NCBI GenBank assembly: GCA_002439665.1
Contig: DJPC01000004.1
Coordinates: forward strand, 5,724 to 17,816
From: Dialister sp. UBA6422
GTDB taxonomy: Bacteria > Bacillota > Negativicutes > Veillonellales > Dialisteraceae
Length of the DNA: 12,093 bases
Direction: 5' to 3'
Of the stretch, positions 5,271 through 12,093 are shown in pieces. How positions within the stretch are numbered: the stretch's first letter is position 1; every line of letters begins with the position of its first letter. The translations under genes and the position numbers were made by a program. The notes below the pieces were generated by a model. The model ran no database searches. It worked only from the letters and a program-made list of their open reading frames with translations, and was not told where the DNA came from.

Positions 5271-6143
5271 ATGGATAGTCATCAGGACTTTAGTCAGTTT
5301 ACCGTTGCGGTCATTGGGTTAGGCCTTATGGGAGGTTCCTTTGCCAAGCGGCTTAAAGAAATAGGAAATTTTGTCATCGGGATTAACCGCACTCAGTCAG
5401 TAGCAGAAGAAGCATTAGCCATGGGCATAGTAGATTCTATTTCTGAGACTGATTTAAAAAAAGCAGATATTGTTATTTTTTGTACACCAGAAAAAGGGAC
5501 TTTAGCCTTTATTCAAAATAAGCTGTCCCTTCTTAAAGAGAATGCAGTGCTGACAGATATTGCAGGTGTCAAAAATCATTTTGCCGAGGAAGTACAGGCT
5601 CTTTTGCCAAAGGGAATGGATTTTATCTCTGGTCACCCTATGTGCGGCAGAGAAGGGGCTGGTTTGTCTCAAGCAGATAGCACCATTTTTGAGGGCGCCA
5701 ATTATGTGGTGATTCCGCAGAAAGAAAATACAAAGGAACATATCCAGCTGATTTGCTATATGGCCAAAGCTTTGGGATGTTGCCATGTGCCGATTGTTAC
5801 AGCCGATGCGCATGACAGAGCCATTGCCTACACCAGTGACCTTACCCATGTGATTGCTACGGCACTCATTCATAGTGAATCTTATAATACAGATACCAAG
5901 TACTTTATGGGGGGCTCTTTCCGTGATATGACTAGAGTGGCGGATATCAATGGAAAGTTATGGACCTCACTTTTCCTTTCGAATCAGAAAAAACTATTGG
6001 ATGAAATTGATCGTTTTAGCCACTCTCTGACTGAATTGCGAACTGCCATTGCAGAAGGAGATCAAGACGCTATGGAAAATTTCTTAGAAGAAGCTGGAAG
6101 GCGGAGAAGGGAATTGATGCATCATGAAAACAGTCAAAGTTAA
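5271..6143 (+). CDS. tyrA: Prephenate dehydrogenase
   Basis: A 290-residue cytoplasmic enzyme that oxidatively decarboxylates prephenate to 4-hydroxyphenylpyruvate, the tyrosine branch after chorismate. Seen: an N-terminal Rossmann fold with GLGLMGGS (16-23) binding NAD(P), DIVIFCTPEKG (66-76), the SGHPMCGREGAG substrate-site motif (120-131) and a helical dimerisation domain in the C-terminal half (DLTHVIATALI, GGSFRDMTRVAD). There is no fused chorismate mutase and no C-terminal ACT domain, which fits the length. Arogenate use cannot be excluded. AGGAAGG lies 11 bases before the ATG. Its last 20 bases overlap aroB in another frame, implying translational coupling. A long hairpin precedes it. 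Confidence 0.93.
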   Translation: MDSHQDFSQFTVAVIGLGLMGGSFAKRLKEIGNFVIGINRTQSVAEEALAMGIVDSISETDLKKADIVIFCTPEKGTLAFIQNKLSLLKENAVLTDIAGVKNHFAEEVQALLPKGMDFISGHPMCGREGAGLSQADSTIFEGANYVVIPQKENTKEHIQLICYMAKALGCCHVPIVTADAHDRAIAYTSDLTHVIATALIHSESYNTDTKYFMGGSFRDMTRVADINGKLWTSLFLSNQKKLLDEIDRFSHSLTELRTAIAEGDQDAMENFLEEAGRRRRELMHHENSQS

Positions 6144-7194
6144 TTTAGGAAAAGATTCCTACCAAATTGAAATGGAGCGAGGCCTTTTAAATCAGGTAGG
6201 AAATAAAATCAAAGGAATGACCAAAGCTGAAAAAATTGCGGTCATTACAGATGATCATGTGCAGCGGATTTATGGTGAAAAAATACGGCAGGTCTTAAAA
6301 GGTGCTGGCTTTGACGTGAAAGTCATTGCTATTCCGGCGGGAGAATCTAGTAAAAATCTGCACATATTAGGAGATGTGCTAGAAGCCATGTCCGGCTTTG
6401 ATATGTCTAGAAGTGATGCACTGGTGACTTTATCTGGTGGTGTACCAGGAGATCTAGGCGGGTTTGCTGCGGCTTCCTATATGAGAGGGATTCCATTCTT
6501 TCAAATTCCAACCACCATATTGGCACAAATTGATAGTTCCGTAGGCGGGAAAGTGGCTGTAGATTTACCTAGTGGTAAAAATTTAGCAGGAGCTTTTTAT
6601 CAGCCTAAGGGAGTTTTTATTGACCCGGATCTTTTGCATACGCTTCCGCAGCGATATGTTCATGACGGTTTGGCAGAAGCTGTCAAATACGGTTGTATTG
6701 GAGATAGAGAATTATTTGAACTTTTTGAACATATCAAAAGTCAGGAAGATTTAGAAAAAAATATAGAAGAAATTATTCTTAGAAGTATTTTGCAAAAGAC
6801 GCGACTAGTTGAAGAGGATCAATTTGATAATGGTAGCCGCCAACTTTTAAATTTTGGCCATACCATAGGACATGCCATTGAGCGTTATTTCCACTACAGC
6901 ACTTTTACCCATGGAGAAGGCGTGGCTATAGGTATGTGTCTCCTATCTGAACAAACAGAAAAATTGGGACTTACTGCAAAAGGAAGCACTCGCCGGCTCA
7001 TTAATGTGCTGCACAAATTATCTCTTCCCACTTCGATCAATGTATCTGCTGAAGAGTTAATACCTCAAATTATGCATGATAAAAAACGGCGTGGCAAAGA
7101 AATCACCTTGGTGGTCATGGATACTATCGGGAAAGCCAGCCTTTTGAAAGTACCTACTGATGAACTGGGGAAATATATCGTTACTGGTGAATAA
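6124..7194 (+). CDS. aroB: 3-dehydroquinate synthase
   Basis: A 356-residue cytoplasmic NAD+- and metal-dependent enzyme converting DAHP to 3-dehydroquinate, the second shikimate step. Seen: PAGESSK (71-77), SGGVPGDLGGFAAASYMRG (104-122), the signature IPTTILAQIDSSVGGK (128-143) and GKNLAGAFYQP (151-161). Metal ligands are expected at E185 (DGLAEAVKYG), H246 (NFGHTIGH) and H263 (FTHGEG). Residues 104-110 read SGGVPGD where most family members have a GGGV(I/V/T)GD turn, a small deviation at the nucleotide site. The length is normal. The ATG lies inside the end of tyrA, with GGAGAAGGG 12 bases upstream. A 137-base gap follows before aroA without a clear terminator. Confidence 0.95.
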   Translation: MKTVKVNLGKDSYQIEMERGLLNQVGNKIKGMTKAEKIAVITDDHVQRIYGEKIRQVLKGAGFDVKVIAIPAGESSKNLHILGDVLEAMSGFDMSRSDALVTLSGGVPGDLGGFAAASYMRGIPFFQIPTTILAQIDSSVGGKVAVDLPSGKNLAGAFYQPKGVFIDPDLLHTLPQRYVHDGLAEAVKYGCIGDRELFELFEHIKSQEDLEKNIEEIILRSILQKTRLVEEDQFDNGSRQLLNFGHTIGHAIERYFHYSTFTHGEGVAIGMCLLSEQTEKLGLTAKGSTRRLINVLHKLSLPTSINVSAEELIPQIMHDKKRRGKEITLVVMDTIGKASLLKVPTDELGKYIVTGE

Positions 7195-7259
7195 AAAGAC
7201 AGCAATGGTTGCTCATGATTTGGATTTAGCCACCATCCATTGGTAGCCGTGAGTACCAT

Positions 7260-7289
7260 ATATTTCTATCCATTATATTTCTATCCATT
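7260..7289. repeat. Tandem duplication of 15 bases in the aroB-aroA gap
   Basis: Two exact adjacent copies of ATATTTCTATCCATT (7260-7274 and 7275-7289). TTTCTATC recurs at 7302-7309. It looks like a slippage duplication, and no regulatory role is evident. Confidence 0.85.
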
Positions 7290-7331
7290 GACTTTTCCTG
7301 GTTTCTATCTAATTCATAAAGAGGAATACAT

Positions 7332-8609
7332 ATGAATCAAACAATCAACCCAGGCACCTTTTACGGGACCATTCACATTCCCTCTTCTAAAAGTATGACT
7401 CATAGGGAACTCATTGCAGCCGCTTTGGCTAAGGGAGAGAGTATTGTCAAAGGGGTATCTAATTCCCAAGATATTGAAGCCACCATACGTATTTTATCTT
7501 TGATGGGAGCTACCTTTACAAGTAAGAAAGAAACGGATGGGACTTTTACTTTCCATATTTCCGGCGGATTATCTAAGCAAGGGACACTTTTGGAAGCTGA
7601 TGCCGGGGAATCTGGTTCCACTCTTCGCTTTATGATTCCCCTAGGACTTATATCTGGTCATACTGTTCGATATGTAGGTCATGGCCGTCTGGCGGAACGG
7701 CCGCTGACACCGTATTACAAATTATTTGATAGTAAACATATTTCTTATGAAACAAAGGGCGGGTTGCCACTGACAGTGCAGGGCCGTTTAAAAGGCGGCT
7801 TTTATGAACTTCCTGGAGATGTGAGTTCCCAGTTTTTTACAGGGCTTCTTTTTGCATTGCCTTTAGCTCACAGTGATTCTATCCTTCAAAGTACCACCAC
7901 ATTGGAATCTAAAAGTTATGTAGACCTTACATTGGATACACTGAATCGTCATGGGATTCACGTTGTAGAAAAGTCGCCTGAGTGGTATGAGATTCCTGGA
8001 AATCAGGAGTATACCTGTGGAACTTTTACTGTAGAAGGAGACTATTCTCAAGCAGCATTTTGGTTAGTTGCTGGTTTGGTAGGCGGTCGTATCACGTGCA
8101 ACGGACTTTCGCGCGCATCCAAGCAAGGGGATCAGGTGATTGTATCTATCTTAAAGGCTATGGGAGGAAAACTCATTGATGGAAAAGAAGGAATCACTGC
8201 AGAGAAATCTTCTACCCATGGCACGGTGATTGATGCAGAAGATTGCCCAGATCTAGTACCAGTTCTTTCTGCACTGGCAGCGGTGAGTCAAGGTCGGACT
8301 GAAATTATTCATGCTGGCCGGGTACGTCTCAAGGAATGCGATCGTCTCCATGCTATGGCTGTAGAATTAACCAAGTTAGGAGCCCATATAGAAGAAAATC
8401 CAGAAGGACTTGTGATTGATGGGGTGAACCAGCTCACTGGCGGCACAGTTTCTTCCTGGAACGACCATCGCATTGCCATGGCTCTGGCTGTGATTTCTCC
8501 TAAATGTACGGGGCCTCTTACCATTGAAGGGGCAGAAAGCGTAAGGAAATCATATCCTACATTTTGGAATGATTTTGAAAAGGTGAATGTAGATAAAGAG
8601 GAAATATAA
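7332..8609 (+). CDS. aroA: 3-phosphoshikimate 1-carboxyvinyltransferase (EPSP synthase)
   Basis: A 425-residue cytoplasmic enzyme joining shikimate-3-phosphate and PEP to give EPSP, the sixth shikimate step and the target of glyphosate. Seen: PSSKSMTHR (17-25) with the substrate-binding K20, S21 and R25; DAGESGSTLRFMIPL (90-104), equivalent to the E. coli NAGTAMR loop and keeping its glycine; GRLAERPL (118-125); a region including DCPDLVP (304-310) with the expected catalytic Asp at 307; RLKECDR (332-338); and WNDHRIAMALAV near the C-terminus. The length is normal. AAAGAGGAA (7318-7326) precedes the ATG by five bases. The stop overlaps the aroC start by one base (TAATG), implying translational coupling. 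Confidence 0.95.
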   Translation: MNQTINPGTFYGTIHIPSSKSMTHRELIAAALAKGESIVKGVSNSQDIEATIRILSLMGATFTSKKETDGTFTFHISGGLSKQGTLLEADAGESGSTLRFMIPLGLISGHTVRYVGHGRLAERPLTPYYKLFDSKHISYETKGGLPLTVQGRLKGGFYELPGDVSSQFFTGLLFALPLAHSDSILQSTTTLESKSYVDLTLDTLNRHGIHVVEKSPEWYEIPGNQEYTCGTFTVEGDYSQAAFWLVAGLVGGRITCNGLSRASKQGDQVIVSILKAMGGKLIDGKEGITAEKSSTHGTVIDAEDCPDLVPVLSALAAVSQGRTEIIHAGRVRLKECDRLHAMAVELTKLGAHIEENPEGLVIDGVNQLTGGTVSSWNDHRIAMALAVISPKCTGPLTIEGAESVRKSYPTFWNDFEKVNVDKEEI

Positions 8610-9694
8610 TGAGTAACTCATTTGGACAAAAGTTAAAGGTGACCATTTTCGGAGAATCCCATGGAGTAGGTATTGGTTGTGTCATTGATGGACTGCCGGC
8701 AGGAATGACTATTCAATGGGATAAAGTGCGAGAAGAGATGGCTCGCCGGGCGCCAGGCAATTCTAATCTGGCTACACCGCGAAAAGAGAAAGATGCATTT
8801 GAGATTTTATCTGGCTATTTTAATGACCATACCACAGGAACGCCGCTGGCCATGGAAATTAGAAATACCAGTCAGCATTCTTCTGATTACCATATATTGA
8901 AAGATCATATGAGACCTGGCCATGCTGATTATACAGGCCACGTAAAATATGAAGGATTCAACGATTATCGTGGTGGGGGTCATTTTTCTGGTCGTATCAC
9001 TGCGCCATTGACTTTTGCAGGGGCTATTGCACGGCAAGTGCTGGAGAAAAAGGGAATTTACATAGCTTCTCATGTTACAGAAATCCATGGAATCTCAGAT
9101 CGAAAATTTAATCCTATGGGAGAAACAAGGGAAACTTTTGATAGATTGAGAGCGCAGAAACTTCCTGTTTTGACTTCTGATGCTGGTAAGAAAATGGAAG
9201 AAGAAATCTTACAGGCGAAGAATGAAGGGGATTCTGTAGGGGGAATTGTAGAGTGTATGGTCATGGGGCTTCCTACCGGTTTGGGAGATCCATTTTTTGA
9301 TTCTTTGGAAAGTGAATTGGCGCATATGATGTTTTCTGTGCCAGCTGTTAAGGGCATAGAATTCGGAGAAGGTTTTGGCATGGCTTCTTTGAAGGGGTCA
9401 GAAGCCAATGATCCCATGGAGTATATCAACGAAAAAGTAGTCGCTACAACCAATCAGAATGGTGGTATTTTAGGCGGTATCTCTAGCGGAAGTCCGGTCA
9501 TTTTTCGCTTAGCCGTGAAGCCCACGCCTTCTATCGGTAAAGAGCAGTATACTGTCAATATTTCTAGTAAAGAAAACACGCTTCTTTCTGTGCGGGGCCG
9601 TCATGATCCATGCATTGTGCCAAGAGCGATTCCAGTTATTGAAAATGCAGCAGCGCTAGTTATTTTAGATGCTATGTTAGTCAGTGGCATTTGA
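8609..9694 (+). CDS. aroC: Chorismate synthase
   Basis: A 361-residue cytoplasmic enzyme needing reduced FMN that removes phosphate from EPSP to give chorismate, the last common step. Seen: FGESHG (14-19) with the catalytic-type H18, GLPAGM (28-33), RRAPG (46-50), MRPGHADYTG (101-110) with H105, the FMN-binding RGGGHFSGR (121-129), GDSVGG and NQNGGILGGISSG in the middle, and RHDPCIVPRAIPV near the C-terminus. The length is normal for the bacterial enzyme. It overlaps the aroA stop by one base and shares its ribosome binding context (AAAGAGGAA, 8595-8603). A short dyad, GGCATTT/AAATGCC, spans its stop codon (9686-9700). Confidence 0.96.
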   Translation: MSNSFGQKLKVTIFGESHGVGIGCVIDGLPAGMTIQWDKVREEMARRAPGNSNLATPRKEKDAFEILSGYFNDHTTGTPLAMEIRNTSQHSSDYHILKDHMRPGHADYTGHVKYEGFNDYRGGGHFSGRITAPLTFAGAIARQVLEKKGIYIASHVTEIHGISDRKFNPMGETRETFDRLRAQKLPVLTSDAGKKMEEEILQAKNEGDSVGGIVECMVMGLPTGLGDPFFDSLESELAHMMFSVPAVKGIEFGEGFGMASLKGSEANDPMEYINEKVVATTNQNGGILGGISSGSPVIFRLAVKPTPSIGKEQYTVNISSKENTLLSVRGRHDPCIVPRAIPVIENAAALVILDAMLVSGI

Positions 9695-9774
9695 AATGCC
9701 TAGTGTACCAGTTGTATGCATGACATGAGAGCGCATGCATGCTATCCATCAATTGTAAAAAAGAGGTCTGAAGT

Positions 9775-10611
9775 ATGGATGATAAAATTTTAAAAGTTGG
9801 TTGCTATGGGGCCAAGGGATCTTATACCTATGAAGCTATGGAGCAACAATTTGGAGACCAGAAAAGAGAGGAAACTTATTTTCCTCTCTTTGAAGATGTA
9901 GTACAGGCGGTTAAAAATGGTACCATTGATTATGGAGTCATGCCTATTGAAAATTCTTCTACTGGCGGTATTACAGAAGTGTATGATTTGATTCAAAAAT
10001 ATGATTGTGCTGTGGTGGGCGAGCAGATAGTTAAAATCGAGCATAATCTTTTAGGTGTGCCAGGAGCTACCATAGAGGACATCGATACCGTTTATTCTCA
10101 TCCCCAGGGATTTGCCCAGTGCCGTTCTTTCTTTCATGAACATAGGGATTGGAAACTTGAACCTTATTTTTCTACCTCCCGTAGTGCAGAAAAGGTGGCT
10201 GAAGATGGTAAGAAAAACCAAGCCGCTGTGGCTAGCAAAACAGCAGCGCGCCTGTATGGGCTAGAGGTATTAAAAGAAAATATTTTCTTTAACGCTAGCA
10301 ACTATACGCGCTTTTTTATTATTGGGCCGAAGATGGAAATCGCTGGGACAGCAGATAAAATTACTTTGGTGGTCTCTGTAAAGCATGAACCAGGTGCTTT
10401 GTATCATGTGCTGGGCTATTTTTTCTATGGTGGCATGAATATGACTCACTTGGAATCTCGCCCTATGGAGGGACGGCCTTTTGAATATTTTTTCCATATT
10501 GATGTAATGGGCACACTCAATGACCCAGCGAATATGCAAACGCTTCGCGGACTTTCTTCCATGTGTACCTACTTCAAAATTTTAGGCAATTATCCATCAT
10601 GTAAAAAATAG
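9775..10611 (+). CDS. pheA: Prephenate dehydratase, monofunctional with ACT domain
   Basis: A 278-residue cytoplasmic enzyme converting prephenate to phenylpyruvate, the committed step to Phe. The catalytic domain (about 5-185) shows YGAKGSYTYEA (11-21), MPIENSSTGG (56-65), YSHPQGFAQC (107-116) and NYTRFFIIG (176-184) with the catalytic T178-R179-F180. The ACT domain (about 195-275) carries GALYHVL (207-213) and ESRP (227-230), the motifs that form the Phe allosteric site in this family. Phe feedback inhibition is therefore expected. No chorismate mutase domain is present, unlike enterobacterial PheA. AAGAGG lies nine bases before the ATG. The 80-base gap from aroC holds a small dyad, ATGCATG (9716-9722) with CATGCAT (9734-9740), but no terminator. 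Confidence 0.94.
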   Translation: MDDKILKVGCYGAKGSYTYEAMEQQFGDQKREETYFPLFEDVVQAVKNGTIDYGVMPIENSSTGGITEVYDLIQKYDCAVVGEQIVKIEHNLLGVPGATIEDIDTVYSHPQGFAQCRSFFHEHRDWKLEPYFSTSRSAEKVAEDGKKNQAAVASKTAARLYGLEVLKENIFFNASNYTRFFIIGPKMEIAGTADKITLVVSVKHEPGALYHVLGYFFYGGMNMTHLESRPMEGRPFEYFFHIDVMGTLNDPANMQTLRGLSSMCTYFKILGNYPSCKK

Positions 10612-10695
10612 CATTTGGTGATGGGTGATTGGAAATTAGATCACCTTTTCCTATATATGGGAATCATCTTTTTCGTCAGTAGTGGAGGAAAATCA

Positions 10696-11511
10696 ATGAA
10701 ATTTGGCCTCATTGGGGAAGTGCTAGGACATAGCTTATCCCCTAAGATACATGAATTGCTATTTCAAAAAGAGGGTTGGAGTAATACCTACGATTTGATT
10801 GAAATCCCCAAAGAGAAGTTTTCATCGCAGCTATGTCAGGTGCTACAAGAATATGATGGACTTAATGTAACCATTCCTTATAAATTGGATGTAATTCCTT
10901 TTTTGGATGAGGTATCTGAAGAAGCCAGAACCATTGGAGCCGTCAATACCATTGCTAAGATTCATGGCAAACTTAAGGGATTCAATACGGATTATATTGG
11001 CTTTAAACGGACAGTTGGAAAAATTAAAGCCCATGTGAAAGAAAAGCCAGTGGCTGTGCTAGGACATGGTGGGGCTTCTCGGGCTGTCATTCAATCTCTT
11101 TTTGATGAAGGGGCTTTATATATTACTGTAGTGAGTCGTCATCCAGACAGGATACCAGAGGATTTTCTTTCTTTTGCAAAAAGAAGAAAAGTCCATATAG
11201 TGGATTATGTTACTTTTGAAAAGCAGTCGTCAGAATATCTTTTGGTCAATACCACTCCAGTAGGGATGTATCCGAAAGTAGGGGTATCCCCTATTTCAGA
11301 AGTGAAAGCAAGATCTTTTGAAAAGGTCATTGATATCATTTATAATCCAGAAGAGACAAAACTTCTTCAAAATGCAAGCAAGGCAGATAAGGAAAATGGT
11401 ATGTACATGCTAGTTATGCAAGCCATGGCTGCTGAAGAAATCTGGATGGGTAGGAAAGTAGAAGAAAATGTAGTCATGGAAATAGTAAAGGATATGGCAG
11501 CTAGTCATTAG
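10696..11511 (+). CDS. aroE: Shikimate dehydrogenase
   Basis: A 271-residue NADPH-dependent enzyme reducing 3-dehydroshikimate to shikimate. Seen: HSLSPKIHE (12-20) with the substrate-binding serines S13 and S15, NVTIPYK (57-63) with catalytic K63, GAVNTI (81-86) with N84, GFNTDYIGF (95-103) with catalytic D99, the nucleotide loop LGHGGASRA (122-130), NTTPVGMYP (185-193), and the C-terminal MYMLVMQA (236-243) with Q242. The start was set at 10696 because GGAGGA (10684-10689) lies six bases upstream and the protein then begins KFGLIG as usual; a longer reading from 10615 adds 27 unrelated residues. The 84-base gap after pheA holds a weak hairpin (GGTGAT 10624-10629 with ATCACC 10640-10645, then TTTT). 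Confidence 0.94.
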   Translation: MKFGLIGEVLGHSLSPKIHELLFQKEGWSNTYDLIEIPKEKFSSQLCQVLQEYDGLNVTIPYKLDVIPFLDEVSEEARTIGAVNTIAKIHGKLKGFNTDYIGFKRTVGKIKAHVKEKPVAVLGHGGASRAVIQSLFDEGALYITVVSRHPDRIPEDFLSFAKRRKVHIVDYVTFEKQSSEYLLVNTTPVGMYPKVGVSPISEVKARSFEKVIDIIYNPEETKLLQNASKADKENGMYMLVMQAMAAEEIWMGRKVEENVVMEIVKDMAASH

Positions 11512-11557
11512 CCATTCGTCTATTTTGTTTCCTTTGGAGTATAGTAAGGAGAGCAGT

Positions 11558-12049
11558 ATGAATAATATCATATTGATAGGTATGCCTGGCAGCGGGAAGA
11601 GTACCTTTGGTAAGCTTTTATCACAAACTTTAGGGAAAACTTTTATTGATGCTGACACCTATTTGGAGGAAAAAGAAGGAAAAACGATAAAGGAACTTTT
11701 CACCATTGGCGAAGATTATTTTCGTGATGCAGAGGAACGAGCTATTTTTGATTTATCTAAGAAAAATGAGCTCATTATTGCTACTGGTGGTGGAGTGGTC
11801 AAACGAGGGATCAATATAGAACATTTAAAACAGTCAGGTATGATTGTATTCATCGATCGTCATCCTGATGATATTATCACCGATGTGGAAGTGGGCACAC
11901 GTCCTCTTTTGGCCAAAGGGGCAGAACGGGTGTATGAACTCTATAATGAACGAATTACGCTATATAGAGAAAGTGCTGATGCCACTGTGGTCAACAAAGG
12001 ACCAAGAGAAGATGTGCTAGATAGAATTATCAAACTTTGCAAATCTTAA
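11558..12049 (+). CDS. aroK: Shikimate kinase
   Basis: A 163-residue P-loop kinase that phosphorylates shikimate at the 3-hydroxyl using ATP. Seen: Walker A GMPGSGKST (8-16), DADTYLE (31-37) with shikimate-binding D33, YFRDAE (54-59) with R56, ATGGGVV (75-81) as the Walker B-like glycine loop, TRPLL (114-118) with the lid arginine R115, and NERITLYRE (130-138). The length is normal. AAGGAGA (11546-11552) is about five bases before the ATG, so an in-frame TTG at 11525 was not used. It is the last complete gene; the 44 bases after it show no terminator, so the operon may continue beyond the window. Confidence 0.94.
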   Translation: MNNIILIGMPGSGKSTFGKLLSQTLGKTFIDADTYLEEKEGKTIKELFTIGEDYFRDAEERAIFDLSKKNELIIATGGGVVKRGINIEHLKQSGMIVFIDRHPDDIITDVEVGTRPLLAKGAERVYELYNERITLYRESADATVVNKGPREDVLDRIIKLCKS

Positions 12050-12093
12050 ATGATTCCGCTATTACTTTTCTAAAGCAAAAAGGATTTTGAGAA

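Noticed and set aside
7288..7315. Promoter before aroA based on TTGACT at 7288
   Set aside because: No acceptable -10 box lies at 16-18 bases spacing, and the next TA-rich stretch merges with the ribosome binding site.
3505..9722. Shared motif GTATGCATG (reverse strand at 3505-3513, forward at 9714-9722) as a common operator
   Set aside because: A nine-base self-similar motif seen twice in 12 kb can occur by chance, and the two sites differ in setting (upstream of the operon promoter versus the aroC-pheA gap).
10617..10655. Terminator between pheA and aroE
   Set aside because: The stem is only six base pairs with an interrupted T-run, and aroE continues the same pathway with a good ribosome binding site. 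Read-through is more likely.
10629..10657. Promoter before aroE (TTGGAA-17-TATATA)
   Set aside because: Both boxes differ from consensus at two positions and lie in ordinary AT-rich spacer DNA within an operon, so this is too weak to call.

Overview
The window is chromosomal DNA of a low-GC Gram-positive-type bacterium (Firmicutes/Bacillota). AT-rich spacers, strong AGGAGG-type ribosome binding sites, U-rich intrinsic terminators and the DAHP synthase, DtxR-type regulator and YybS-like membrane protein families all fit this. A member of the Negativicutes (Veillonella/Dialister/Megasphaera-like) is my best guess, but I cannot prove it from sequence alone. I see no phage, transposase, tRNA, rRNA or CRISPR.

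Layout. 25-654 (+): a small polytopic membrane protein of YybS/DUF2232 type, starting at TTG and followed by a strong terminator at 768-808. 809-1228: about 420 bases without a gene, ending in the promoter and 5' leader of the next gene. 1229-1873 (+): a three-domain DtxR-family regulator with a manganese-type ligand set. 1912-1954: a 20-bp bidirectional terminator between converging genes. 1973-3304 (-): a MATE-family multidrug/cation antiporter. 3305-3560: AT-rich divergent spacer.

3561-12049 (+): an aromatic amino acid operon, aroF - tyrA - aroB - aroA - aroC - pheA - aroE - aroK. It encodes the shikimate pathway from erythrose-4-phosphate + PEP to chorismate, except 3-dehydroquinate dehydratase. 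It also encodes the prephenate branch enzymes for Tyr (TyrA) and Phe (PheA). No chorismate mutase is visible.

The most interesting element lies between the operon promoter (TTGACA-18-TATAAT, 3561-3590) and aroF. A 40-codon ORF (3623-3745) with a good ribosome binding site carries seven Tyr codons within 15 codons (residues 12-26). It is followed by a perfect 13-bp intrinsic terminator (3763-3799). Alternative pairings can be drawn for a 1:2 hairpin, a 2:3 antiterminator and the 3:4 terminator, and the stop codon sits in region 2. This is the classical geometry of ribosome-mediated transcription attenuation, but it senses tyrosine, in a group where T-box riboswitches are the usual way to sense aminoacylation. 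It would couple charged tRNA-Tyr to transcription of the whole operon. AroF also carries the N-terminal regulatory domain through which Tyr inhibits related enzymes, so tyrosine may act at two levels.

A second possible control point lies before tyrA: a candidate internal promoter (5143-5171) and a contiguous 18-bp hairpin (5196-5240) just upstream of its ribosome binding site. The aroF-tyrA gap also holds a structured GC-richer segment (about 5003-5110) that may be a degraded intergenic repeat.
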